DNA of 55,174 nucleotides from Lachnospiraceae bacterium (GCA_021769135.1 JAETTM010000023.1:1-55174); one strand, 5' to 3'. Positions 23,737 through 34,168 are shown, numbered from the stretch's first letter. Translations and numbers: made by a program. Notes: a model not told the origin generated them from the sequence alone.

Positions 23737-25641
23737 ATGAATTGGAATAAATATTTGGCAATAACAGCTGTATTTCTTGCAGCTATAGGAGTCGCATTTG
23801 CGGGTATGGTGTGGAAAGTGAATGATATGGCGGAAAGCGACTGCCAGGAAACTTTGCAGCAGGAGGTAAGGAACTTATCCGAAGATATTGAGAAGCATAT
23901 CGCGTCCGACAGGGAACAGCTGGAGGTAGTTGCGGATATTTTATCAGGCTATGAGAACCTGGACTGCGAAGAAGTAAAAAATATTTTGAAATCCTATGAA
24001 ACGCGAAGCGTAATATCGCGCATTTATATACTGCTTCCGGACAATACGGTGATGCTTAAAGATGGAAGCAACGTGGATGTGGACGGTTCGCTCTCTTTTG
24101 AGGTGGAAACATCCCACGGCGTACATATGTCGGGGAAAGAGATTGACCTTTTGGAAGGGAAGGAAGTGCTGCGCCATTTTGTGCCCATTGTCAAAGACGG
24201 AGAGACGGTGGGGATTCTTTATGGCGTAATGGAACTGGAGCGGCTGCCGGAATTCTGGTCCGCGAATGCATTTGGCGGGAAAATGTCGATATACCTTGTG
24301 GAACGGGAAACGGGGGATTTCCTCATGGATACCTGGCACAACGAGCTGGGGAATATATTCGAGAAGGATTATCAGGAACTGGGAGAGGGGTATAATGAGG
24401 AGAAGCTGTGGAAGGGAATGATAGAAGGGAAAGAAGGCTATTCGGTACTGACTTCCGCATCAAATAAAGAGAATATGCATTTTTACTATGCGCCTTTGAA
24501 GGTCAATCAGTGGATGCTGGCGATTTCCATCCAGGAGACGGCAGTTTTCCAAAATGCGGCGGAAACGAAATCCATGCTGTATCTGTACGGCGGATTTGTT
24601 GTCGTCTGCTTTGTGATATATTTCATCGGACTGCTCTGGTACCGCAGGAATGAGACCGATGAGGAAAAGCAGAGACTGGAAATGGTGAATTATATATATG
24701 ATGTGGAAAAGACGCTCTTTTCCGCATACCGGACAGAGGACTATGCGGTGCGTGCGCTGGAACGGATAGGGGAAATGACCACCGCCGAGGCCGTATTCCT
24801 GAAAATATTCGATTTGCAGGATGACGGAAGGCTGTATTTATGGTGCCGGAAAGATGAGAAAAGGAAGCAGCTGGAAGAGGTTTTGGAGGAAAACGGATAT
24901 TTTAAGAATAACTTCCCGGAAGAAAGCAAAAGCTTGATTTGGTATGAGGCAAAAGACAGGAAAACGGATGATAAGAAAGCAGTGCAGGCTGGGCAGACAG
25001 CCTTGCTGTCAGGGGTAATGGCAACTAAAATGGAAGATGTGAGCGGCAAGCTAATCGGCGTATTGGGTGCGGTAAATATGAAGGAATATTGGAAGAACCC
25101 GGTGCTGCTGGAAAATGTCATACTGAGTTTTTCCATGTTCTATAATAATCTGCGTTCGTTTAAAATCATTAAGGAAATGGGGGAAAATGACCTTTTGACA
25201 GGCCTCTTAAACAGGAACAGCTACCAGAAAAGATTGCTGGAATATCCGAAACAATATAAGAAATCTATTGCCTGCATTTATGCGGATGCCAATGGATTGC
25301 ATGAACTGAATAACAATCAGGGCCATGAAGCCGGAGACAGGATGCTCCAGTGTGTAGCCGGGCTTTTGCAGGATAATTTCGGCGTAGCGGACACATACCG
25401 TATCGGCGGGGATGAATTTGTGGCTTTTGATTTGGACAGGCCGAAAGAAGAGACTTTGGATAAAATAAAGGCAGTAGACAAAGAACTGGAAACGCATGGG
25501 TATCATATTTCGGTAGGCGTACAATGGGTACAGGAGCTAACTTCCATGGATGATTTGATACGTGAGGCGGAACGTCTGATGTACGGTGCAAAACGCAATT
25601 ACTACGAACAGATGGGCATAGACCGCAGGGCCAGGGATTGA
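23737..25641 (+). CDS. Membrane sensor diguanylate cyclase (GGDEF)
   Basis: 634 residues from ATG 23737, preceded by GGAGG; ATG 23733 is out of frame. TM1 at 5-26; an outside domain of about 250 residues resembling a double Cache sensor; TM2 at about 279-304 (YLYGGFVVVCFVIYFIGLL); a GAF-like region near 330-470; and a GGDEF domain at about 485-630 with an intact YRIGGDEFVAF active site near 557. It probably makes cyclic di-GMP in response to an external ligand. No EAL domain and no obvious RxxD inhibitory site were noted. A single-gene unit between two terminators. Confidence 0.9.
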   Translation: MNWNKYLAITAVFLAAIGVAFAGMVWKVNDMAESDCQETLQQEVRNLSEDIEKHIASDREQLEVVADILSGYENLDCEEVKNILKSYETRSVISRIYILLPDNTVMLKDGSNVDVDGSLSFEVETSHGVHMSGKEIDLLEGKEVLRHFVPIVKDGETVGILYGVMELERLPEFWSANAFGGKMSIYLVERETGDFLMDTWHNELGNIFEKDYQELGEGYNEEKLWKGMIEGKEGYSVLTSASNKENMHFYYAPLKVNQWMLAISIQETAVFQNAAETKSMLYLYGGFVVVCFVIYFIGLLWYRRNETDEEKQRLEMVNYIYDVEKTLFSAYRTEDYAVRALERIGEMTTAEAVFLKIFDLQDDGRLYLWCRKDEKRKQLEEVLEENGYFKNNFPEESKSLIWYEAKDRKTDDKKAVQAGQTALLSGVMATKMEDVSGKLIGVLGAVNMKEYWKNPVLLENVILSFSMFYNNLRSFKIIKEMGENDLLTGLLNRNSYQKRLLEYPKQYKKSIACIYADANGLHELNNNQGHEAGDRMLQCVAGLLQDNFGVADTYRIGGDEFVAFDLDRPKEETLDKIKAVDKELETHGYHISVGVQWVQELTSMDDLIREAERLMYGAKRNYYEQMGIDRRARD

Positions 25642-25696
25642 CGGCAGAATATAATTTCCGCGTTTGGGAACCGCTCTTATTGTTCTATGGACATGT

Positions 25697-25737
25697 ATAA
25701 CGGGTACTAAAAGCCGGCAGCTTTTGGTACCCGTTAT
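25697..25737. terminator. Two-way terminator between converging genes
   Basis: An 18-bp stem (ATAACGGGTAC... with ...GTACCCGTTAT) with a 5-base loop lies between the GGDEF gene on the plus strand and the nhaC-like gene on the minus strand. Confidence 0.85.
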
Positions 25738-25743
25738 TTACAG

Positions 25744-27369
25744 TTAATTTTTTGCCCTATTCGTTTTGTTCATCCGCCGGATTACATAAAGGGCAAGGAG
25801 CATAAGGATAATCCCTGTGGGCAGGGAAATCAAGGCGCTTTGCGAAAACCCGGCAATGATATAGGTAACGAAGGAAATACCGGCAGCTAAAATGGCATAG
25901 GGCAGCTGGGTGGACACATGGTTGACATGGTTGCACTGTGCCCCTGCGGAAGCCATAATCGTGGTGTCGGAAATCGGCGAGCAGTGGTCGCCGCAAACAG
26001 CCCCGGCCATGCAGGCGGAGATGGAGATAATCATCAGCTGCGGGTTGGAATCTGCAAATACGGCCACTACAATGGGAATCAGGATGCCAAAGGTTCCCCA
26101 GGAGGTGCCTGTGGAAAATGCCAGGAAGCAGCCCACAAGGAAAATTATCGCGGGCAGGAAATTCATCAGGGAGCCTGCGCTTTGTTTCATGGCTTCCGCC
26201 ACAAATTCCGCAGCCCCCAGGCTGTCCGTCATCGCTTTCAGCGTCCAGGCGAAAGTAAGAATCAATATGGCGGGAACCATAGCCTTGAACCCGTCAGGGA
26301 AACATTCCATACATTCGGTAAAGCTTAAAACCCTGCGTATGAGGTAAATAATAATCGTAATAATGATAGCGCAGATACTGCCCAGCGCAAGGCCCACGGA
26401 AGCATCCGAGTTGGAAAAGGCGGCAACAAAGCCGGCCCCTTCAAAAAAACCGCCCGTATAAATCATGCCGATGACGCAGCAGATAATCAATGTAACGATA
26501 GGGATAAGGAGGTCGGCAATGGTTCCCTTCGGATTGACGGCGGGAGGCGCATCCTGCCCCTTATTTTTCTCTCCCATGGAGAATAAATCCCCTTTCAACG
26601 CGTTGGCTTCATGAGTTTTCATCGGGCCGAAATCCACGTTCATGAGCACGAGGGATATCATCATGACGATGGTCAGGATGGCATAGAAGTTATAGGGGAT
26701 TGCGCGGATAAAGATGGAGAAACCGTCTTCCCCTTCCACGAATCCGGATACGGCTGCGGCCCAGGAGGAAATAGGTGCGATAATGCAGACAGGGGCGGCC
26801 GTGGCATCAATTAAGTAGGCCAGCTTTGCCCGGGATACTTTATGTTCGTCCGTCACCGGTTTCATAACGCTTCCGACAGTGAGGCAGTTAAAATAGTCAT
26901 CGATGAAAATCAGGACGCCCAGAGCAACGGTAGCGAGCTGTGCGCCGGCCCTGGATTTGATTTTCTGCTTGGCGAAGCGGCCGAAAGCGGCGGAGCCTCC
27001 CGCCCGGTTCATCAGGCTCACCATAGCGCCAAGAATCACAAGGAAAATCAGGATACCCACATTGTAGCTGTCGGACAGCACGGCTACGAATCCGTCATTG
27101 AAGATGTGGATGAGCGTGGTTTCAAAGGAAAAGCCGGAATAGAAGAGCCCGCCTACCAGGATGCCGATAAACAGAGAACTGTAGACCTCCTTTGTAATCA
27201 ATGCCAATACAATGGCTACAATGGGCGGAACCAACGCCCAAAATGTGGCATACATAGCAGGGGTATATTCGGCTGCCCCGTCTGCCGCCAATACGGTAAG
27301 CGGCATAAGAGCCATGCAGAGCATCCATATGCCTGTGCCGTAAAATAACCTTTTCTTTTGTCTTTTCAT
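25744..27369 (-). CDS. nhaC: NhaC-family Na+/H+ antiporter
   Basis: 541 residues from the start at 27369 (MKRQKKRLFYGTG), which has GGAG 6 bases upstream; the ATG at 27381 lies before that site. A signal-like first segment ends in VLAADG; about 12-13 further hydrophobic segments follow. Conserved family blocks: IFIDDYFNCLTVGSVMKPV, DATAAPVCIIAPISSWA, FSTGTSWGTFGILIPI and GDHCSPISDTTIMASAGA. Exports Na+ (possibly with other roles such as amino acid exchange in relatives). Single gene; the next gene upstream is separated by about 150 bases. Confidence 0.9.
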   Translation of the reverse strand: MKRQKKRLFYGTGIWMLCMALMPLTVLAADGAAEYTPAMYATFWALVPPIVAIVLALITKEVYSSLFIGILVGGLFYSGFSFETTLIHIFNDGFVAVLSDSYNVGILIFLVILGAMVSLMNRAGGSAAFGRFAKQKIKSRAGAQLATVALGVLIFIDDYFNCLTVGSVMKPVTDEHKVSRAKLAYLIDATAAPVCIIAPISSWAAAVSGFVEGEDGFSIFIRAIPYNFYAILTIVMMISLVLMNVDFGPMKTHEANALKGDLFSMGEKNKGQDAPPAVNPKGTIADLLIPIVTLIICCVIGMIYTGGFFEGAGFVAAFSNSDASVGLALGSICAIIITIIIYLIRRVLSFTECMECFPDGFKAMVPAILILTFAWTLKAMTDSLGAAEFVAEAMKQSAGSLMNFLPAIIFLVGCFLAFSTGTSWGTFGILIPIVVAVFADSNPQLMIISISACMAGAVCGDHCSPISDTTIMASAGAQCNHVNHVSTQLPYAILAAGISFVTYIIAGFSQSALISLPTGIILMLLALYVIRRMNKTNRAKN

Positions 27370-27526
27370 TTTTTTCTCCATTTCTGCACTGCGTTTGACC
27401 GCCTGTGCTGCCGTGTGTCCACCGACGCGGGCAAAAAGTATAAATATGTATAATACAAATGGATTTTACCACTAAATGGTATAAAAATGAAGTGTTTTTT
27501 GAATTTTTATAAAAAAAGATGCCGAC

Positions 27527-28312
27527 TCATCCCAGATTTCCCAGCAGGGCATCCACGCATATGGTGAAGAATTCCCGAACCATATAATGGGGAAGCAGGA
27601 GCGGAGGGAAAGAGGCGGGAAGGCCGTATATCCGGTAGCTCTGCCCGGAAGGAAAGCTTTCCTTGCCGATGTGGCGAGCAATGCACAGGGAACGGAAAAC
27701 ATGGAAATTGCTGGTGGCAATGCCGATATTTAAAGGCTTTTGGACGCTGGCTTCCATATCCATCAGTGTGAAGCTGTAGCGGATATTTTCGGCAGTGGTG
27801 GTTGATTTATCTTCCATAATGATGCGGGAATCGGGTATTCCCTTTTCCACGAGCCAGTTTTTCATGCTTTCGGCTTCGCTGACAGGCTCGGTAGGACCCT
27901 GGCCGCCGGAAACGATAACCATGGCCTGGGGGTGTTCCTGCAAATAAAGGCGTGCTTTTTCCAGCCGCATCTCCAGAACTGCCGAAGGCTTATCCCCGTT
28001 TAACCCTGCGCCCAGCACAAGGATATAATCCAGATTTTCGCCGGTATCCCGGCTGATGCCCCAGACAATGCAGGATTCTATGAAAAGAAAGAATATCAGG
28101 CAGGCACAGAAGCAAATTTTTAGAACCCGTTTCATAAAAGCCGGAATTTTGTGGTAGAGGGTAAGGCGATGGAGGTACCCCAATAAAAGGAAAAGGGCGG
28201 ACAAAATAATCCAGAATGGGAGTACTGACATACGGAAACTGTTGTGGAAGCCCAGCCATAGGTAGTAAAGGAAACTGAGGAGGGCCAGTAGGGTGTAGAT
28301 ATATTTTTTCAT
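27527..28312 (-). CDS. YdcF/SanA-like membrane protein (DUF218)
   Basis: 261 residues from 28312 (MKKYIYTLL). Three N-terminal membrane segments are followed by the DUF218 fold: LDYILVLGAGLNGDKPSAVLEMRLEKA, VIVSGGQGP, AESMKNWLVEKGIP, IMEDKSTTTAENI and ATSNFHVFRS. The family includes ElyC and SanA, linked with cell-envelope integrity, but the reaction is unknown. A frame extends upstream to 28432, but that part has no ribosome site and a non-membrane, low-quality sequence. Confidence 0.82.
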   Translation of the reverse strand: MKKYIYTLLALLSFLYYLWLGFHNSFRMSVLPFWIILSALFLLLGYLHRLTLYHKIPAFMKRVLKICFCACLIFFLFIESCIVWGISRDTGENLDYILVLGAGLNGDKPSAVLEMRLEKARLYLQEHPQAMVIVSGGQGPTEPVSEAESMKNWLVEKGIPDSRIIMEDKSTTTAENIRYSFTLMDMEASVQKPLNIGIATSNFHVFRSLCIARHIGKESFPSGQSYRIYGLPASFPPLLLPHYMVREFFTICVDALLGNLG

Positions 28313-28480
28313 GATTTTGTACTTTCTTGTGGCATGCTTTGCCGCCTCGCAGGGGCTTTGCCGGAAGTTATGTAGGTCTAAATTAACAGCTGCCCCTCCG
28401 CAAAAGGAACTGTAGTATCGTAACAGTGCCATTTTGCAGGCGGGCAGCCGACAGAAAATAAAACATAAATCAATATTTGC

Positions 28481-29548
28481 TTAGTATTCCATTACTTTTT
28501 CCGTGCCGGTCATAACGCGGATTGCGCCCTGGGCAAGGGCGAGAAGCTCATCTTCCCCGGGATATACGGTAATCGGGGCGATAAAGCCTGCCCTTTCTTT
28601 CAAACCGTCCGTCACGGCTTTGTCATAGGCGATGCCGCCCGTTAAAATAATCTGGTCAACCTTGCCTTGCAGCACGCAGGCCATAGAGCCGATATTTTTG
28701 GCCACCTGGAAAATAAAGGCGTCGCGGATTTCGCGGGCTTCTTCGTTGCCCTCATCGACCATCTTATCCACATCCCTCATGTCATTGGTATTCAGGTAAG
28801 CGTTAAAGCCGCCGTTTCCGACCAGCTTCTTGTAAACTTCCTTTTCCGTATATTTGCCGGAGAAGCACATTTTAACCAAGGCTCCGGGAGGTACAGCGCC
28901 CGACCTTTCGGGAGAGAATGCGCCGTCGCCGTCAAGGGCATTGAATACATCCACTACTTTGCCGTTTTCATGGGCGCCTACGGAAACGCCGCCGCCCATA
29001 TGTACGACAATCAAACGAAGGGAATCATAAGCAACACCTTTTTCATTGGCATAACGTTTGGCAACGGCCTTTTGGTTCAGCGCATGGAAAATGCTAATGC
29101 GGGGAAGCTCCGGCACGCCGGAATACCTGGCGATAGGCATAAGTTCGTCAACCACCACCGGGTCAACGATATAGGAAGGCGCGCCGATGGTGTCGGCAAT
29201 CTCCCTAGCCAGGATGCCGCCCAGGTTAGAAGCATGCTGCCCCTGCACGCCCACTTTTAAGTCCTCCAGCAAACTATCCGTAACCGCATAGGTTCCGCCG
29301 GGGATAGGCTTTAACATGCCGCCGCGCCCAACGATAACATCCAGGGATTTCATGTCGAAATCCTTTTTCTTCATCAAATCAAGGATAATATCTTTACGGA
29401 AATCCTTCTGGTCTACAATAGAAGCATACTGCGCGATTTCTTCCGTAGAATGTCTTAATGTTTCTTCAAATAATAAGGTTTCATCCTCAAAAACACCGAT
29501 TTTCGTGGAGGTGGAACCGGGATTGATAATTAAACTTTTGATTGCCAT
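28481..29548 (-). CDS. buk: Butyrate kinase
   Basis: 355 residues from 29548 ([20 protein letters not shown]), with GAGGA 7 bases upstream; the ATG at 29560 lies too close to AAGGAG. Converts butyryl phosphate and ADP to butyrate and ATP. ASKHA-family motifs are clear: [40 protein letters not shown] and [12 protein letters not shown]. Follows ptb with a gap of 30 bases on the same strand. Confidence 0.95.
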   Translation of the reverse strand: MAIKSLIINPGSTSTKIGVFEDETLLFEETLRHSTEEIAQYASIVDQKDFRKDIILDLMKKKDFDMKSLDVIVGRGGMLKPIPGGTYAVTDSLLEDLKVGVQGQHASNLGGILAREIADTIGAPSYIVDPVVVDELMPIARYSGVPELPRISIFHALNQKAVAKRYANEKGVAYDSLRLIVVHMGGGVSVGAHENGKVVDVFNALDGDGAFSPERSGAVPPGALVKMCFSGKYTEKEVYKKLVGNGGFNAYLNTNDMRDVDKMVDEGNEEAREIRDAFIFQVAKNIGSMACVLQGKVDQIILTGGIAYDKAVTDGLKERAGFIAPITVYPGEDELLALAQGAIRVMTGTEKVMEY

Positions 29549-29578
29549 AACTGTCCTCATTTCTCCTTCATATAGATT

Positions 29579-30490
29579 TTATTTCAAATATTCCGCAACA
29601 ACGGCGCCCAGAGCCAGGGAATTTACCTTCACTTCCATGGAATCGGAACGGGAGGTCAGTATAACCGGCGCTTTTGTGCCTGTGAGAATGTTGCCGTTCT
29701 TTAATTTTGCCGTATGCACCATGGCCTTGTATACCAGGTTGCCTGCGTGGATATCGGGGAAAAGAAGGATATCCGCATCCCCCTGAATCGGCCTGTCCGT
29801 AGCGCCCTTGTGTTTAGCGGCTTCCGCATCGATAGCCAGGTCCAGGGAAAGAGGGCCGTCTACGATGCAGCCGGTAATTTCCCCGTCTTTGTTCATACGT
29901 GTCAGTTCTGCAGCGTCCACAGTGGCGGGCATCTTAGGATTTACCACCTCTACGGCAGCCAAAGGAGCTACTTTCGGGCAGTCAATGCCGCATGCTTTTG
30001 TGATTTCCAATGTATTGTTGATGATATGTACTTTATCCTCCAAAGTAGGGTAGGGAATAAAGGCAACGTCCGTTAAAAACAGCAGATGGTCAATGCCTTC
30101 CACATCGAAAACGCAAACATGGGATAAAGGTTTGCCCGTCCTTAAGCCTACTTCCTTATCCAGGACGCTCTTTAAGAAATGCTTCGTGTCGATTAGGCCT
30201 TTCATGTACATATCCGCTTTGCCTTCATGAACCAGCTTGACCGCCGCAAGGGAAGCCTCGATATCGTCTTCCACATTGACGATTTCAAAGTCGCTGATAT
30301 CCACCTGGATATCCGATGCAATCGCTTTGATTTTCGCTTCATTGCCTACAAGGATAGCGTCCGCAATTTTTCTGTCCTTAGCGGCCCTTACTGCCTCTAA
30401 AACGGCAGAATCCTGCGCTACGGCAACGGAAACCTTTTTCATAGGGATTTCCTTTACCTTGGAAATTAAATCTTCAAAAGTTTTGCTCAT
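29579..30490 (-). CDS. ptb: Phosphate butyryltransferase
   Basis: 303 residues. Transfers the butyryl group from CoA to phosphate, linking the butyryl-CoA made by the operon at 14689-21020 to the kinase downstream. Motifs: KVSVAVAQDSAVLEAVRAA at 17-35, YMKGLIDTKHFLKSVLDKE, and DILLFPDIHAGNLVYK toward the end. Together with buk it shows the organism uses the kinase route, not (or not only) butyryl-CoA:acetate transferase. Confidence 0.95.
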   Translation of the reverse strand: MSKTFEDLISKVKEIPMKKVSVAVAQDSAVLEAVRAAKDRKIADAILVGNEAKIKAIASDIQVDISDFEIVNVEDDIEASLAAVKLVHEGKADMYMKGLIDTKHFLKSVLDKEVGLRTGKPLSHVCVFDVEGIDHLLFLTDVAFIPYPTLEDKVHIINNTLEITKACGIDCPKVAPLAAVEVVNPKMPATVDAAELTRMNKDGEITGCIVDGPLSLDLAIDAEAAKHKGATDRPIQGDADILLFPDIHAGNLVYKAMVHTAKLKNGNILTGTKAPVILTSRSDSMEVKVNSLALGAVVAEYLK

Positions 30491-30564
30491 TTGTCTGCAC
30501 CTCTTACTTGATTATTTTTTGTATATCCTATGATAATTAGGGGAGTATTTCTCTAATCGTTAAA

Positions 30565-30593
30565 ATAATAACACTTCTTATTTATGAGGTCAA
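30565..30593 (-). promoter_or_regulatory. ptb-buk promoter
   Basis: Read on the minus strand: TTGACC (30593-30588), 17 bases, TATTAT (30570-30565), about 75 bases before the ptb start. Confidence 0.7.
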
Positions 30594-30837
30594 GGTTTGG
30601 GTGCTATCTTTTCCGGAAATAACAACGGTTCAGCCCATAGCGCCGGGCGGCCGCCCTGGCGCGGGTTCGGTTTTCAAACGCCCCACCACAAGAAAAGACA
30701 AATATTCACATATTTATCCATATCCCGTCCATAGCGGCAGGCGTTATAATAATTATAATTATCTCATGAAATACATTGTAAAGCATGGCAGAGTTTTTGG
30801 CGCATCAGTATACGGGCTGCCGGATAGGAGGACAGGA

Positions 30838-31986
30838 ATGAAATATGGTCATTTTGACAACGAAAAAAGAGAATACGTTATCGACAGGGTCGATTTGCCG
30901 GTCTCGTGGACGAATTACCTGGGGGTAGAGGATACCTGCGCGGTAGTCAATCATACGGCAGGCGGATATATGTTCCATAAAACGCCGGAATACCACAGGG
31001 TCACCAGGTTCCATGGCAATACCGTTCCCATGGACCGGCCGGGCCATTATGTATATATCAGGGATAACGAAACGGAAGACTACTGGAGCATATCCTGGCA
31101 GCCGGTAGGGAAGCCTTTGGATAAAGCGGAATACATCTGCCGCCATGGCCTGTCCTATTCCGTGTATGAATGCAATTACAGCGGCATCAAAGCGAAGCAG
31201 ACATTGTCGGTGCCCCGGGGAGACAACGTGGAATTGTGGGATGTAACCATAAAAAATGAGGATACCAAACCGAGAGACTTAAGCCTTTTTTCCTATTGTG
31301 AATTTTCGTTTCATCATATTAACATCGATAACCAGAATTTCCAGATGAGCCTGTACTGTGCCGGTTCTTCCTATGAGGATGGGATTATCGAGTATGACTT
31401 GTTTTATGAAGAATTCGGGTATCAATATTTCACATGCAGTGAAATGCCGGATGGGTTCGACTGCCTGAGGGATAAATTTATCGGCAGCTACAGGACGGAA
31501 GACAATCCTGTTGCCGTGGAAAAGGGGCAGTGCGGCGGCTCTTATGAATTGGGGAATAACCACTGCGGCTCTTTGCAGAAAAATATCCGTCTGATGCCCG
31601 GGGAGGAAGCCCGCATACTTTTTCTGCTGGGAGAGGGGAACAGGGAAGAAGGAAGGCGGATGAGGGAAAAATATAAGTGCGGGGAGGCCGCGGACAGGGC
31701 CTACGAAGATTTGCGCCGGTTTTGGAACAAAAAGCTGGAAAAATTGCAGATACAGACGCCGAATGAGGGGATGAACACATTGATTAACATATGGACGTTG
31801 TACCAATCCGAAATCAATGTGATGTTTTCCCGCTTTGCTTCCTTCATAGAAGTGGGCGGAAGGGTCGGACTGGGATACCGGGATACGGCTCAGGATGCCA
31901 TGACGATTCCCCATTCCAACCCGGAAAAATGCAGGCAGCGTATTGTGGAACTGTTAAAAGGGCTTGTTTCCGCCGGTTATGTATAA
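30838..31986 (+). pseudogene. GH94 glycoside phosphorylase, N-terminal half only
   Basis: 382 residues from ATG 30838 (AGGAGGA upstream), about half the family's usual 800. The sequence MKYGHFDNEKREYVIDRVDLP, WTNYLGVEDTCAVVNHTAGGYMF and FIEVGGRVGLGYRDTAQDAM marks a cellobiose or N,N'-diacetylchitobiose phosphorylase. It breaks off after SAGY, where the response-regulator start codon follows at once. The general acid Asp and the rest of the (alpha/alpha)6 barrel are missing, so the enzyme should be dead. The frame upstream of 30838 to 30601 is not typical of the family. The deletion must have removed the second half and everything up to the regulator. Confidence 0.85.
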
Positions 31987-32809
31987 AGTAGTAATTATTG
32001 ATGACGAACCGATTATTGTCAGGGGATTGGAAAAAACGGTACAGTGGGAAAAGTGGGAGTGCACGGTGGCGGGAACCGCTTTTAATGGAATGGAAGGCAT
32101 GGAACTGATACGCAGGGAACAACCGGACATACTGATTTCGGATATATGCATGCCTAAGATGGACGGCTTGAGCATGATTGCGGCGCTGAAATCGGAATTC
32201 CCCGATATGGAAATTGCCATCCTTACCGGATACCGGGATTTTGACTATGCCCAGGAAGCCATCCGGCTGGGGGTGTGCCGTTTCCTTTTAAAGCCTTCCA
32301 AAATGGATGAACTGAACGAAGCCATTGAGGCGATGACGGAGAAACTGAAAGGAAGGACTGTGCTAAGGAAAGGCGAAAACAGAACGGATAAGGACGGGGA
32401 AAGAAAAGGGGCGGAGGAGCTTGCAACAGAGGACGCGGCAGGAAGCTTTATCGTAAAAAACGCGCTTGCCTATATGGAGGCCAACTATAAGGAAAGGCTG
32501 AAACTGGCGGATGTGGCGGATAACGTTTATGTGAGCCAATGGCATTTGAGCAAACTGTTAAACAAATACACCGGGCAGACCTTTTCGGAAATACTGAACC
32601 ATGTACGGATGGAACAGGCAAAGCAGCTTTTGGGGGACCCGTCCCTGCGGATTGGAGATATTGCGGAGGCGGTGGGCTTCCTGGACATGGCGCATTTTTC
32701 CAGGGTATTCAAAAAGCAGGAAGGGATATCGGCCAATGAATACCGGAATACGGTGAGCGTGCCCCAAAAGGAGGAAAAGAGGGATAACCCTTCCGGCAAT
32801 CAGCAATGA
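31979..32809 (+). CDS. AraC-type two-component response regulator
   Basis: 276 residues from ATG 31979, overlapping the end of the GH94 fragment. Receiver domain 1-120: acidic pair DDE at 8-10, phospho-acceptor Asp in LISDICMPKMDG near 54, Thr in AILTGY, and Lys in FLLKPS near 106. Two AraC helix-turn-helix units fill 165-265 (VADNVYVSQWHLSKLLNKYTGQTF, IGDIAEAVGFLDMAHFSRVFKKQEG). Such regulators normally pair with a membrane histidine kinase and control sugar uptake; no kinase is in the window. The usual ribosome site is absent, so translation may depend on the upstream fragment. Confidence 0.88.
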   Translation: MYKVVIIDDEPIIVRGLEKTVQWEKWECTVAGTAFNGMEGMELIRREQPDILISDICMPKMDGLSMIAALKSEFPDMEIAILTGYRDFDYAQEAIRLGVCRFLLKPSKMDELNEAIEAMTEKLKGRTVLRKGENRTDKDGERKGAEELATEDAAGSFIVKNALAYMEANYKERLKLADVADNVYVSQWHLSKLLNKYTGQTFSEILNHVRMEQAKQLLGDPSLRIGDIAEAVGFLDMAHFSRVFKKQEGISANEYRNTVSVPQKEEKRDNPSGNQQ

Positions 32810-32971
32810 CGTTATAGGAATAACTGCTAAAAAATTTAGTGGAAATTTATTTTGAAATTCGGATATGATGGACAGAATCGCTGTCCTTTGTTTTGGTAAT
32901 GTAAAATTTACTAATTGCGAGCCATTTACCCGTGCGGTCCGTTGCGCCGCCCATGAAAATTGATTTATATA

Positions 32972-33000
32972 TTGCCACCCCAATCCTATTATGCTATACT
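32972..33000 (+). promoter_or_regulatory. Promoter of the Rpn-family gene
   Basis: TTGCCA and TATACT with 17 bases between. Further down, CAGGAGAT (33098-33105) pairs with ATCTCCTG (33115-33122) just before the ribosome site AAAGGAGGA. The remainder of the gene-free stretch 32810-33141 shows nothing else. Confidence 0.65.
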
Positions 33001-33141
33001 CCATGTAAAGCATATTTCTAAACAATTCTATCAAATTCTAATGTTCTTTGAACATTCAAGGAAATCAATGCTTTATCACCCAAGACAACAATATAAGCAG
33101 GAGATTTCCAGAGTATCTCCTGCAAAAGGAGGAGAGAGAAA

Positions 33142-34134
33142 ATGGACAAAGATACGATTAACAGACGATATCTGTCCGATAACAGACGTTATACGGATTT
33201 GATTAACGGTTTTGTATTTCATGGGCAGCAGGCTATTTCTTCGGATACCCTGACAGACCTGGATTCCCAGTCCGGGATATGGAGAGGCGGAGAAGATGTT
33301 GAAAGCCGGAAAGCAGACCAGCCATCCAGAAAAATCAAGCGTAAAAAGAACAGCAGCCGCGACCTGCTGAGAAAAGCCGCTGTAGGAGTCAACTTTGCGG
33401 TATTAGGAATCGAACACCAAGAAGATGTGCATTATCTGATGCCCTTGCGGGTAATGGGCTATGAAGCCGCGGAATACGAGCGCCAGGCCGCCCTCGTCAG
33501 GAAAGAGGTTCGTGAAATGAAGAAAATCAGCAACGCCGAATTTCTGTCAGGTTTTCTAAGGAACAGCCGTTTATACCCCTGCATCACCCTTGTATTGTAT
33601 TTTGGCGGGGATTGGGATGGGAGCCATGATTTGCATGGCATCATAAATTTTACGGATATCCCTGACGCGTTAAAGGAACTGATAAACAATTATTCCATGC
33701 ACTTAGTGGATGTAAAAAGGTTGGAAAATACGGATGTATTCCGGACGGACTTAAAGCAGGTTTTTGACTTTATCCGTTACTCGGAGGATAAGGAGAAGCT
33801 GGAAAAACTGGTAAAGGCGGATATCGCCTATCAGGCGATAGATGAGGATGCCTATGACATGATAGCGGCATATACGGATGCAGAGGAACTCGTGGACGTT
33901 AAGCGGAACTATATAAAGAAAGGAAAAGTGGATATGTGCAAAGCGTTAAAGGAAATGATAGAAGATGGAAAAGAGGAAGGCAGGAAAGCCGGCCTGAAAG
34001 AAGGCAGTCGATATTTAAAAAGAATCAATTCTTTGAATCTTAGGTTAAGCCAGGAGGGGCGGATGGATGATTTAATCCAGTCCTTTCAGGATGCCGGGCT
34101 CCAAAAACGTCTTTTAAAAGAGTATAATTTATAA
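33142..34134 (+). CDS. Rpn-family PD-(D/E)XK nuclease/putative transposase
   Basis: 330 residues, ATG 33142. Follows the family plan: an N-terminal RRYTDLINGFVFHGQQ region, a nuclease core (VNFAVLGIEHQEDVHYLMPLRVMGYEAAEYERQ, where E-x-Q-like residues sit in 'GIEHQ'), YPCITLVLYFG, LHGIINF, and a helical C-terminus with repeated GKEEGRKAGLKEGS. Known relatives promote RecA-independent recombination. Compare the deleted relative at 2-680, of the same superfamily but a different subtype. Role in this organism unknown. Confidence 0.78.
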   Translation: MDKDTINRRYLSDNRRYTDLINGFVFHGQQAISSDTLTDLDSQSGIWRGGEDVESRKADQPSRKIKRKKNSSRDLLRKAAVGVNFAVLGIEHQEDVHYLMPLRVMGYEAAEYERQAALVRKEVREMKKISNAEFLSGFLRNSRLYPCITLVLYFGGDWDGSHDLHGIINFTDIPDALKELINNYSMHLVDVKRLENTDVFRTDLKQVFDFIRYSEDKEKLEKLVKADIAYQAIDEDAYDMIAAYTDAEELVDVKRNYIKKGKVDMCKALKEMIEDGKEEGRKAGLKEGSRYLKRINSLNLRLSQEGRMDDLIQSFQDAGLQKRLLKEYNL

Positions 34135-34139
34135 TACAG

Positions 34140-34168
34140 TTGAATATCATTTTCAAATCTGCTACAAT
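34140..34168 (+). promoter_or_regulatory. secA promoter
   Basis: TTGAAT (34140-34145), 17 bases, TACAAT (34163-34168). Confidence 0.65.

Noticed and set aside
28667-29260. Plus-strand open frame inside buk
   Set aside because: Opposite to an intact butyrate kinase with all motifs.
30601-30837. Upstream extension of the GH94 frame
   Set aside because: Basic, Pro/Arg-rich sequence unlike the family; a good ribosome site is found at 30825-30831 for ATG 30838.
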